From assembly GCA_009823505.1 (NCBI GenBank), contig VZQC01006583.1:1310366-1374365 (forward strand): a DNA stretch of 64,000 bases, in the 5' to 3' direction. Positions 54,387-64,000 of this stretch are shown piece by piece. Under the pieces are notes generated by a model. It was not told where the DNA came from and searched no databases. It saw only the letters and a list, made by a program, of their open reading frames with translations. The DNA is from Rhizomys pruinosus. Its lineage: Eukaryota; Chordata; Mammalia; Rodentia; Spalacidae. How positions within the stretch are numbered: the first letter of the stretch is position 1; the number at the start of each line of letters is the position of its first letter. Both the position numbers and the translations under genes were made by a program.

Positions 54387-55564
54387 GCTAAAGGTCTAAA
54401 CTTTAATTTTCTATCATTTGGAATAAAGTCTTAATGGTATAGCCTGGGAAAGTCATCAGAGAGCTTGGGGGGTGAGGGTGGGGGTGGGGGAGAAGACAGA
54501 AGCTAAAAGAGAAGCACCCCAGGATCAACATGACCCGGCAGCAGCAGGAAACTGGGCTGAGTTGCAGCACCATATGCAGTGGAAAGGAAACAGATGAGAA
54601 GAGAGAACAAGGATGGCAGACGTCCGTGGGTGGGTTGAGGCGGGGCCTCTAGAACTTACCTACTGTGTGCTCATAGTCATTTATTGTCTCTTTAAGTAGG
54701 TGTAGTACAGATTTGTCATTTTAATTTTGGAAATTCTGCCCAGACTATTGGAACCATGTAGTAAACTGTCTGAGCTCAGACAGACCAAGCAAGGCCTCAT
54801 CCCTATTCATCAGATGTAAATTTGACTATGGTTGTCATTAGCCAGCTAATAACTATTTATGACCTCAGGATGCAGTTTCTACCCGGTTAATGGACTCTGC
54901 TGTAAAGCTATGATTTTATCTCAGCTGCTATGGCTCTTGGTCTCCGTTGCTTTCATTAAGGGATGATCAGGTTCTGTTGATTATCCACATAATAAGAGAT
55001 CATGTTCCAAGGCCCTCCCAATAAAGGACCTCCATCAAACGAAATTGGAGTTGTGCCTATGACGGAAGCCTCACAGAATAGCATGTTGATTGCCCCAAAT
55101 AACGCTCACATATCACACTTAACCAGAAATTGATCATACGTTTTCTCAGCTGCAGTTTTAAGTGAGGGTGACTCATTGGTGCACGTGGGCGATCACTGCT
55201 GGTAACACTCCACGAACACGATTCTCCAAGCTGCTTCTACGTAGCCTGCGGGATGCCGCCCACTGCTTGTAGGCACAGCTATAGGGAATGTGCATGATCA
55301 GGACTGGCTGAGCTGGGCTCGGGGTGCAGGGCTGTTCCTGAATACTTGGTCACATGGGCTCACTGTGCAAGCCCTAGAAAGGAGCGTGTGTGATGTTCTG
55401 ACCATTCTTCAAGCCAGGTTCCACCTCTCCCTTCACTTTCTCTTTGATTCCCCACCCCCCACCAAGAAAGTGCTTTATTTTCAAGAAAGAATTCCTGTAT
55501 TGAACATCTGTTTCATGAACACACACAACTTGCTAGGGTTAGGGACAAGGTAAGGGACATCTGA
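54387..55564. other. Long unique stretch, candidate conserved non-coding DNA
   Basis: About 1.2 kb without SINE, LINE or LTR, unusual for this window. The best candidate core is about 54760-55150 ('gattatccacataataagag', 'cattaagggatgatcagg'). No coding frame is supported. Confidence 0.4.
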
Positions 55565-55565
55565 A

Positions 55566-55842
55566 ACATGTACCTTTGCCTGGGGAGATGGCCCATTTGG
55601 CAAAGTGCTTGCCACAAAGCCGGGGGACCTGTGTTTGATCCCCAGAACTAACAAAGCCCAGATGTGGCAGGTGCACATGTGTACTCTCAGTATGGCAGAG
55701 AGCCTGAGGAAAGCTAGCTGAGGCTGACCTCTGTCCCCAGTGCCTAGATGGCCACACAAGCATATACAGGCAGGCACATACACATGAGTGTTCTTAAACA
55801 CACACACACACACACACATACACACACACACACACACACAGT
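55566..55842 (+). mobile_element. RSINE1/B4-like SINE with (CA)n tail
   Basis: 'gcctggggagatggcccatt', 'tgtgtttgatccccagaact' and 'gaggctgacctctgtcccc', followed by (CA)n at 55798-55842. Confidence 0.75.
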
Positions 55843-56688
55843 GTAAGAGAGAGAATAAATGAAGGAATAAATTAAATAAACAAATAAAAAGTAAATAAAA
55901 TGTTTCTCACTTGGCCATTTAGTTAAAAGGTGAAATTACATGGAAGGACCACCTCTCACTTCCTCTACAGTGCCATTCTGGTTTTGCCTCAACCCTCGAC
56001 ATGCCAGTCATTCTGATGTCCCTCATCCATTTTTTTAAAATGCCAGCCACATTGGCTCCTTTCCAGAAATCTCCCAGGGGTGCGATCTCTCCAGAATGCC
56101 TCCCCCGTCATGCCCTTCTCCAGGGCTCTCTTTGGCCTGCCCCTGTGTCTGTCTGAGGTTCTCTCTGCCCCACCTGCTTTGCCGTCCTCACACACAGGCT
56201 GCCCTTCCTCTTCCTTTAGCCCTCATGGGATGGCTTGTCCTGAGCACACCCAGGCTGTGGGCTCTCCTTTGATTGCCAATCTTTTCCCATAAGCTTTTGC
56301 CAGTGAGGACTTCTGACAAACATGCCCCATAATTTTTCACACCACTTGCCTGTCTCTCTTCTTAACATTTCAAGGCACCCAATCTGCTCCCAAACCCTAC
56401 CAGCTCCGTGTTTGCAGACGCTTTGGAGCTTCCTTGAGCATTGTTAACACCTGGAGTGGTGACTGGTACGTGAGTGTCATGTGGACTGAGGTGGGAGACT
56501 CAGCTGCCATGGTGACAAGGGGCGGATGGATGAATGAGTGACTGGATGGATGAGTGACCAATACTACCTAGGATATGGATACGTTTTCTTCTTGTTGTTT
56601 TGGTGTTGCAAATTGACTTTTGGTCTTCATTATGCTAAACAAGCACTTTGTTGCATAGCCGTATACTAGTTCCATATGTAGACTTTTG
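55843..56688. other. Mostly unique; weak L2-like patch
   Basis: 56030-56180 ('aatgccagccacattggctc') may be an antisense L2 remnant. No gene. Confidence 0.35.
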
Positions 56689-56689
56689 C

Positions 56690-57285
56690 CTCAAGTTTAT
56701 TTTTATTTTATTTATTTATTCTCATAATTATTTATTGAATTTTTATGTGTTTCATACAAAATTTTTCAATCAGTCTTAATCACTTTTATATCCACTTCTC
56801 TGCTGGCATCCTTCTGCAGGACCCCTCCCCCCAGGATTCACACATTCTGTGATTTGTGCTAGGCCCATTGCAGCAAACTACTCTCCCCACCCACTCCTCA
56901 GTGCCAGCTCATCCCCTGAGCTCTATCTAGGCAGCCTACCTGGAGTCCCTTTCCTAACGAAGGCCAGGTCTTCCTCACCCAACCACAGTCAGCTGCCAAT
57001 ATTTCTTCAGCCAAAATTGGGCTTTGCTACCCATGTCTTAGTTCTTGCTGGGTTTTTGTCCAGTTGAGCTTGCATGGGTCTTGTGCATGCTGACACCAAT
57101 GATGTAGGTTCATATGAATCAGGTCCCAGGAGCTTGTAGGATTCATTTCCGTTTGGTCTTGCATCACCTCCCTGTCTCTTACAATCTTTCCACACCCCCC
57201 CCCATCTTCCACAATGTTCCCTGAGTCCTGAGTGGGTGAAGCTGAATATAGGTGATCTGTCCATGGAACCACATCTGTACATTCC
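56690..57285 (-). mobile_element. Lx-type L1 3' end, antisense (part before provirus)
   Basis: On the minus strand: 'actcagggaacattgtggaa', then 'aaagattgtaag' and 'ggtgtcagcatgcacaagac', ending in A/T-rich 'gaataaataaataaaataaa' at low coordinates. This is the 3' UTR type seen in insertions I and II at 37-40 kb. It is interrupted at 57286 by the ERVL provirus and probably continues at 62453-62705. Confidence 0.7.
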
Positions 57286-57757
57286 TGTATTAGTCAGGGT
57301 TTTCTAAAGAAACAGAAGTAACAGGACGAATATATAGTTATACACAATTTATTGATTTGCTCACGTGACAGAGTTCAAGGAGTCCAACAGTAGACGTGCC
57401 GCACTGGAGAGGCTGAGAATCCAGGGAACTGCTCAGTCCACAAGACTGGATGTCTCAGTAGTCCCAATCTGGTGCTGAAGACCCGATGGATTCCAGGAGA
57501 TCTTCCAGTCTCAGTACATGCTGGGATCCAAAGGGTTGATCACAGCAGCAAGACAAACTCACCAGATAAGAGATGCAAGCTGCAAAAAAAAAAGGGACCA
57601 GCTCCCTCTGCCATGGCCTTTTATACTGCCTGCCGGCAGAAGGTAACGCCCACATTTGGGGTGGGCCATCTGGGTTGAGGTGGTCCAATCCAAACATCCT
57701 TTTTCTCTTATTTGTTCCTTAGTCCAGTTAAGTTGACACCCAGGATTAACCATCACA
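57286..57757 (-). repeat. ERVL 3' LTR
   Basis: A 472-bp LTR. The plus strand shows an A-run, 'aaaaaaaaaagggacc', at 57584, also present in the partner LTR. The internal polypurine tract adjoins it, with minus strand 'gacaaggggtggact'. Confidence 0.92.
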
Positions 57758-58379
57758 AGTCCACCCCTTGTCAACTTGACACCCAATAAATAGCTTCTCC
57801 TTATGTTATACTTAAATGTCAATTGCAAACAATGGCAAGGTCATAATTCCACCTAACATGTTATAAGTGTCTCATGTGCAACAGCAAAGCATTATATCTT
57901 AGAGTAGGTGGTAATGTCCTTGAGGAACATTTAGTCCTTCAGTATCTAATAACCTAAATATGACAACACTTAACACTTATCTCAGTTCACATTGAAAAGG
58001 GAACAACACAAGTATCTGCTTATATATATATATGAACAAGCATATTCTTAACCAAATAGGACAAAAGTTAATATCTATTATAATCCATGTTTCTGCAACT
58101 GGTCCCGTGGCCTCAGCTGATATTTATGACTACCTTCTTCTACTACCCATTCTGTATTTCCTCCACCATCAGCAAGCACCTCTGCAGGTCTTAGCTCTTT
58201 CCCTGGAGGAGTGACCCCTACCTTCATCCCTGAAGGGTCTGGGCCATTTATAGTCCTGTCTGGTTTGGGTTGTTGGAGTTTCCCATTGACCTTAATCATA
58301 GAACGTGGTAGCACCAGAAGGCGCCCTACAGCATCTCCTGCCTTCCAGACATAATCTTCTGTAATGCTGCAGCTACCCA

Positions 58380-60060
58380 CCTCTGGGTGGTGCCTATATA
58401 GTGTGCAGAACCATTAGATAAACCAGGCCCTAGTCTTCGCTTCCTCAGTCAACTGATCAAAAGGCAAACCCCATAAGCCTAGGTGCTCTTAAGCAGACGG
58501 CATTTAACAGGAGCAGTATCCCGGGAACCATAGCATTTAGGCAACTTCTCATGTAACTTGTACCAAATGCCTCAGGGCCTGCTCAGAGGCCCTTCAGTAT
58601 GACCACTATCATATGATACATGGATAGTCGGTGGCACATCCTAGTTTTTGGTCTGGTGGGTCAGATAAAATCCAGCTCATGATGGGCAGGTTAGGTCGCA
58701 TGGTGACTTGGTCATTGTCAAACGTTCAGTTTACATTAAGGCCCAATAGCAGGTTAAGAACTGTCTCTCAAAAGGTGAATAGTTTTTTGCAGATGAAGTT
58801 AGAGCCTTGCTCCAAAATCACAAGGGCTTCCACTGTGATTTCCCTATGGGAGCCTACCACAGAATCCAGACGGCATCTCTATCCACCACTGATACCTCAA
58901 GCACAACTGGGTCTGCTGGATCATATATGGCCCTAGGGGCAGAACAGACTGCACTGCAGCCTGGACCTATTGAAGAGCCTTTTCTGTTCCAAGCCCCACT
59001 CAAAAGTTTGCTGCCTTCCAAGACACCTGTTATATGAGTCTTAGTAACACACCCAGAAGAGAAATGTGCTGCCTCCAGAAACCAAAAAGGACCACCAAAC
59101 GTTGTGCTTCTATCCTGGTGGAGGGAGGGCCAGGTGTAACAACTTATTCTTTACCGTTCAGAGAATGTCTCTGGCATTCCGCACACCACTGAACTTCCTA
59201 GAAAACTTCACTGTCGGTAGATGGCCCTTGAATTTTGTTGTGTTTATTTCCCATCTTCTCATGCTATGCTTTACCAACAAGTCTAGACTAGCTGCTACCT
59301 CCTGTTCCACTGGGTCCAATCAACATAAACATCATCAATATAGTGGACTCAGTAGTGATATTTGTGGAAGAGTTACAAGCAGATCAAGATCCTCCTCATC
59401 TAACTACAGTTATGGCACAATGGCTAGGAGGTTAACATCACCCTTGAGGAGGACCAGTAAAGGTGATACTGTTGCGCCTTGCAGCTGAAAACAAAATTGC
59501 ATTCTGGTGGTCCTTATAGAACCGGTATTTGGAGAAGAAAGCATTGGCCTGAATCAATAGCTGCTACCGACGGTACCAGAGAAGACATATATAATCTCGC
59601 TCAATAAGGAACAGCATCTGTACAGCAGCTGCAATTAGTTCACTACTTTGGTTGAGTTTTCGATAGTCAACTGTCATTCTCCATCGATACTCATCTGTCT
59701 TTTGCACAGGCCACAACTGAGAGTTAAATGGAGAAGTGGTAGGCAAATTCAACCACCCCTTGCATCTTTCAAATCCTTTGATGGTAAGGCACTAATTTCA
59801 ATCAATCCCTCCTAAGGACTATGATACTGTGTTTGGTTCACTATATCTCGCTGGTAGAGGCAACACCACAATAGTTTCATTTGCCTTCAACACATACATT
59901 AAGCTCCCTCTCCACATGTCAGGGAACCATGTGAGGGATTCTGCTAATTTTAATTATATCTATCCCAATTACACATTCTTGGACTGAGGGAAATAACCAC
60001 AGGATGTGATTCTGGGACCCACTGGCCCACTGTGAGTCAGATCAGTCCAAAACTCCATTT
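58380..60060 (-). pseudogene. ERVL pol remnants (RT, RNase H), frameshifted
   Basis: On the minus strand, 59564-59752 keeps a reverse transcriptase signature ending WRMTVDYRKLN. The catalytic YIDD motif is at 59328-59342 in a different frame. An RT-connection landmark (YSPFERQ) is near 58755-58790. An RNase H-like NGSAHY is at 58398-58415, with N where the catalytic D is expected. Immediately after it the frame changes near 58370, and an integrase C-terminus-like segment (VWKAGDAVGRLL) follows. Most of RNase H and the integrase core therefore seem to be deleted. No intact product is possible. Confidence 0.75.
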
Positions 60061-61978
60061 ATCACCAGACACTCATAGGCCCCACTTTAACGGAGGCCAC
60101 AATGCTTTTTAGGTCATCCTTGGGATCAGTGTCAACGCGAACCAGTATCCAATAGGCCTCAGAAAAGTCTGATTATTTCCTTTTCCCCAGTGTACAGTTA
60201 CCCTAGTAAAAGCCTCAGGTCCCTCTGGGGAAGGAAGGAGGAAGGCAAACAGCATAACTCTTTGGTATTGTGACAAGGTCCTTCTTCACCAGAACCCGCC
60301 ACCCTTCATTCAAGGGGTTCTGGGTCTGTGAACTTTCTCAAGTCTGGAAATGGTTAACTGGACGGGATTCACTACTGCTGAAATTCAATGTTGACTTCTG
60401 TCATTTGTTCTAGACTTTTCGCTTATACAGATCAAATAAAAACTTAGTAGGCTTCTTATGTTTTTGGTTCCTGGGAAGCCATGATTAATTAGCCAGTTCC
60501 AAAGACTCATTTCGGTCATGCCAATAAGGCATTGTTTTTGCCTTTGCTGCTTTATGATAACTACGCTCATTCTGGCCTTCTGTGATTCAGTGCTGCCACC
60601 TGATGCCTACCCTGAGGTCCTGTTAAACCTATTACATGTATATTTAATTTATGCAAGCAACGACAACTCTCTAACTGTAAGATCTGGCATAAGAAATAGA
60701 GCAAAAAACAAGCTCTTCAAATGTTCTGGTGTCTCTCAGTACTTTCCATCTTAAACTCAGTGAAGGCATGTCCTCTGGGTCCTCATATTGTGGAGAATGT
60801 GGTTTTACACTTCGAATCCACTCGAGCATGCCCATCTGCCTGACCCTCACAATCCCTTCATCAATACTAAGCCAAGTATATCAGGCATATCCAACTCACT
60901 GTTAGTAGGCCATGTTTTAATAAATACATCAGCTAACCATAAAATAAACTTTTAACACCTTTAACTGCTCAAGCTTCCATGTTAAACCTGGATCTCTACT
61001 CAGTGGCTCATATTGATAAACTCAGTATGATCCAATTTTATATTCCTTCCACCATTATCCCCACAACTCTATAAAATCCATTCCCACACATATTCCTTAG
61101 GCTTCTGCCGGAATTAATTGGCAAACTCATTAATTTCTTTAGTGGTTAGTGCACCTCCTCGTGGACCACACTTTCTACTCACTTTAGGGCTTGCTTAGCC
61201 TTCAATCTTTATAGGTCTAGAGGAAAAATGTGGGCCCTGAGGACATTACTCCCACTGGGTTTCCTCAGCAAGGGTGGGGAGAGGGAACTGAGGGTGTGGA
61301 TTCTCTGCTGAGGGTGGAGAGATTAATTTCTCAGATAAAAAAAATCCCTCAAAATCCGAGGATTTCAAAACCTCATCATCGTGGTTCTCCACACATATCC
61401 ATCCCAAGTTTCAAGGTTCCACCTTTCCCACCAGTGCTCTCACTTTAACTGCTGAACTCTTCGTGGCGGAATTAAATTTGCTTGTAAACAGCCAAACATA
61501 TAATAAGGCTCCAGCTTGATTTTCTCGCTTTAGCTCTTTGGCTGCTGGGAGAAGATTCTCTTCCAGAGCACAACTTGGAAACCTTTAAACTGTGTTTCGA
61601 ATCCGGAGCTGGTCATTTTTAATCACTGAGCTCCTTATTTTCCTCTATCACTTATCCAGAGATGCTAGGAGCAACCAGGCAAACATCTCATTATTTTTTC
61701 CTTATTTTTCCACAATTCCTCAACGTTTTATATATAGAGTTGCTAAATTCCTTGCTTCTCACAAGAGGCAATTAGGTAAGTCAAATGGATCTATCTTCAT
61801 AATTACGTCAAATAGTCTGCACCAAGATTATCATCTTCCCGTCATGCCACCAGGAGAGCCTTCAGTAAATCTAGGCTTCATTGGGTTGGAGAGCTGGCTC
61901 CAGAGGACTACCAACCCACTAAAGAAATCATCCTTTCAATTCTTTTCTCTAGAACCACCCCATCTCTGTACCAAAATC
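60061..61978 (-). pseudogene. ERVL gag/leader region, degenerate
   Basis: Position in the element (between 5' LTR and pol) implies leader and gag. I cannot recognise gag motifs with confidence, and stops occur in every minus-strand frame. The primer binding site next to the 5' LTR reads TTGGTACAGAGATGGGG (about 61960-61976), a tRNA-Leu-like site with a gap. Confidence 0.5.
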
Positions 61979-62447
61979 TGTATTAGTCAGGGTTCTCTAA
62001 AGAAACGAAGTAACAGGACGAATATATAGTTACATACCAATTTATTGATTTGTTCACGGACAGAGTTCAAGCAGTCCAACAGTAGACACGTGGCACTGGA
62101 TGAGGCTGAGAATCCAGGGAACTGCTCAGTCCACAAGACTGATAGTCTCAGTGTTCCAATCTGGTGTTGAAGGCCTGATGGATTCCGGAAGATCTGCCAG
62201 TCTCAGTACATGCTGGGATCCAAGGGTTGATCACAGCAGCAAGACAAACTCACCAGATGAGAGAGGCAAGCTGCAAAAAAAAAAGGGACCAGCTCCTCTG
62301 CCATGGCCTCTTATACTTGCTGCCGGTGGAAGGTAACACCTACATTTGGGTGTTGGCCATCTGGGTTGAGGTGGTCCAATTGAACATCCTTTTTCTCTTA
62401 TTTTTTCCTTAGTCTAGTCAAGTTGACACCCAGGATTAACCATCACA
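61979..62447 (-). repeat. ERVL 5' LTR
   Basis: A 469-bp partner of 57286-57757 in the same orientation. The 61-85 codon frames across the LTR pair are not genes. Confidence 0.92.
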
Positions 62448-62452
62448 ATTCC

Positions 62453-62705
62453 TAATCTCCATGGTTTATCCATTCATGCCCTTTTGAGTTCCTGGTCTCC
62501 TGTTGCATGGGGGAGCTTCTCTTAGAGTTAAGAGACTTCTTGGGTCCTTGTACTTTGTTGCTTTGGGCTGATTTGTGGAGGTTGCATTGTACATGTATCA
62601 CCACCTGTCCAGTTGTGGGACTCTGTATTATTCTCATCTGGTGCAAAATTCTGACCTTCAGAAGTGAGTCATGTAAGGAAATTTTCAGATTACAATAACA
62701 AAACA
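62453..62705 (-). mobile_element. Probable continuation of the Lx-type L1 3' UTR
   Basis: Lies on the far side of the provirus target duplication, so it must be contiguous with 56690-57285 in the pre-insertion allele. Its own L1 character is inferred mainly from that. Confidence 0.5.
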
Positions 62706-62805
62706 ACAATGGTGCGAATGATACAAAACATTGTCAATCAGGTCGAAAATGATGCTGAGAGGGACGTTTCTTGGGCCAGGGGTGGTAAAGGAGACGTAAA
62801 AGGGG

Positions 62806-62876
62806 AAAGAGGTATAGCTTAGTGGAAGAGCACCTTCCTACCATGTGGGACACTCTGGGTTCGATCCCCAGCAATA
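62806..62876 (+). mobile_element. ID SINE with intact B box
   Basis: 'gaggtatagcttagtggaag' (A-box region) and 'gggttcgatccccagca' (perfect B box). ID elements derive from BC1/tRNA-Ala. This is a short, well-kept copy. Confidence 0.8.
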
Positions 62877-63150
62877 GCAGGAGGGGGAGAGAGTTTCCTG
62901 GAGCATGGCACCTCTTTCTAATTTCACTCAGGCTTTAGCATGTGTTCTTCCAGCTTCGTGGTCAGGGGACTTGACTATGGCTGGGAAGTTAAGCGTGTGT
63001 GGAAAACTCAAGGAATAGGAAGTAGAACTGGAAGTAAGCAAGGCAATGAATTTATTGTTTTCAGGAGACAACTTTAATGTATCAATTACTAGCATTCTGT
63101 AGTGATATATTGGAAAATTTTGTTTAAAATTTAATTTACTATTTAATTTT
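62877..63150. other. Unique sequence, no gene seen
   Basis: No recognisable feature. Confidence 0.45.
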
Positions 63151-63152
63151 TT

Positions 63153-63299
63153 TTCTTTTTGAGACAGGGTCTCTCTGTAGCCACCACTAGCATGAATGCA
63201 CTATGTAGACCAGGCTGGACTTGGTTTCATAGAGATCTACTTGCTTCTGTCTCCCAAGTGAGTGCTGGGATTAAAGGCATGAGCCTCCACACCTGGCTT
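63153..63299 (-). mobile_element. B1 SINE, antisense
   Basis: 'tttgagacagggtctctctg', 'gtgctgggattaaaggcatg' and 'cctccacacctggct' form a reversed B1. Confidence 0.9.
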
Positions 63300-64000
63300 G
63301 GAAGTGTTTATTATTATATCTTCTAGGTTGGAGATCAGTGAATGAGAATTGGTTCTTGAATAGACCAGATCATAGCCCACCTCCAGTGTCTATACTTAGC
63401 ACCTCCCAAGGTACAATTCCTATGTGATTTTCCCACACAGTCCTTGTTCCAGCCCAACTCAACTGCTTATAACTTATGACACTTCCCCTCCTTTGTAAAT
63501 ACATTTATTTATTCTTTGGGAATTTCATGCACATGTACACTGAAAGTGGATCATGTCCAAGCCTTCCCCCCTCCTCTCCCCTCCCAACGTTCCTTCTCAT
63601 CCACGTCCTCCCAACCTTCGCTAGCCTCTCTCTGTTTTCTTTACTCTAGGCTTGAACCTTCGTATAGCACAGATCTTCAGTCATGTTCACTATGCTCCTT
63701 CCTGACCCTGGCTCTACACAGCCTTTCCACTCCCCTCCCATGCTGTTCCCTGAGGTTTGTGGGGAGATGTGTCATATGGATATAGTGTTTGTGACTGAGT
63801 GTTCCACAGACACTTAGTCTCTGTGCTTGGACCAGTTGCGACCCTCTATGTTAACTACCATCCATAATGATCCCTCATCTTTAACATTTTTAAAGAAACA
63901 TTTTAGATTTATATAAAAATTGAGAAGAGAGCGTAGGACACTATTATACAGTGTCCACACTGTTGGTTTCCTCCATGTCCTGAGTTGGTTCCTGCCTCCC
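63300..64000. other. Mostly unique, possible repeat at 63495-63610
   Basis: 'tttgggaatttcatgcacat' with a following C-rich stretch may be an antisense rodent L1 3' end. The call is weak. The 89-codon frame 63516-63785 is unsupported. Confidence 0.35.

Larger units (their letters stand above)
57286..62447 (-). mobile_element. Complete but defective ERVL provirus, TSD ATTCC
   Basis: An endogenous retrovirus-L copy in antisense orientation. LTRs are 57286-57757 (3') and 61979-62447 (5'), with minus-strand termini TGTGATGGTTAA...CTAATACA. By eye the LTRs differ at about 35-40 positions plus roughly nine single-base gaps. The 5-bp duplication ATTCC lies at 57281-57285 and 62448-62452. The internal region is 4.2 kb, with pol remnants in order but in different frames. 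It is shorter than autonomous ERVL elements. No env-like frame is visible, as expected for ERVL. Old, broken and not able to encode a functional product. Confidence 0.95.

Noticed and set aside
62806..62876. tRNA gene (perfect B box)
   Set aside because: Lacks a cloverleaf of the right length and matches the ID SINE head. The B2 B boxes were rejected as tRNAs for the same reason.

Overview
This is a gene-free stretch of rodent nuclear DNA, intergenic or from a very large intron. I found no protein-coding host gene, exon series, tRNA, rRNA or CRISPR array. The rodent call rests on B1, B2, B3, B4/RSINE1 and ID SINEs, rodent ERVL-MaLR LTRs of the ORR1/MT kind and rodent L1s. The B2 and L1 sequences do not read like the usual mouse or rat consensus, and ID elements are few. 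A cricetid or other non-Mus muroid is my best guess, but the species is not settled. Family names are from memory, not from a database search.

Layout. 1-12 kb: an MT-type LTR with target-site duplication (TSD), a 5'-truncated antisense L1, old L1 pieces and long unique stretches. 11.3-21.4 kb: a partial MaLR, several LTRs (one solo LTR with a 5-bp TSD), nested SINEs and one ancient MIR. 21.8-28.9 kb: three minisatellites (26-, 47- and 27-bp units), two LTRs and TG-rich DNA. 29.1-36.4 kb: a complete L1 insertion with a 13-bp TSD. It keeps a two-unit 5' UTR with a TATA box, carries a B2, and has a reversed piece of L1 5' UTR/ORF1 inside ORF2. 36.6-41.0 kb: a 33-bp minisatellite split by two L1-like, A-tailed, non-coding insertions. 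41-46.6 kb: B2 copies, an old L1, a full LTR-internal-LTR MaLR with tRNA-Leu primer site and TSD, and further LTRs. 46.6-56.7 kb: B1s, a B2/B1 chimeric SINE, a splice-like deleted L1 and mostly unique DNA. 56.7-62.7 kb: an L1 3' end interrupted by a complete but degenerate ERVL provirus (TSD ATTCC). 62.7-64 kb: an ID element, a B1 and unique sequence.

The elements do not form a pathway. They record successive waves of retrotransposition, in which L1 machinery mobilised L1 and SINEs while ERVL-type enzymes mobilised the LTR elements. Nested TSDs give a relative order of events. The open frames in the minisatellites and LTRs are by-products of repeat composition. I saw no new biological system. 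The points most worth checking are the architecture of the L1 promoter units, the splice-like L1, the chimeric SINE, the reversed L1 fragment and the organisation of the minisatellites.
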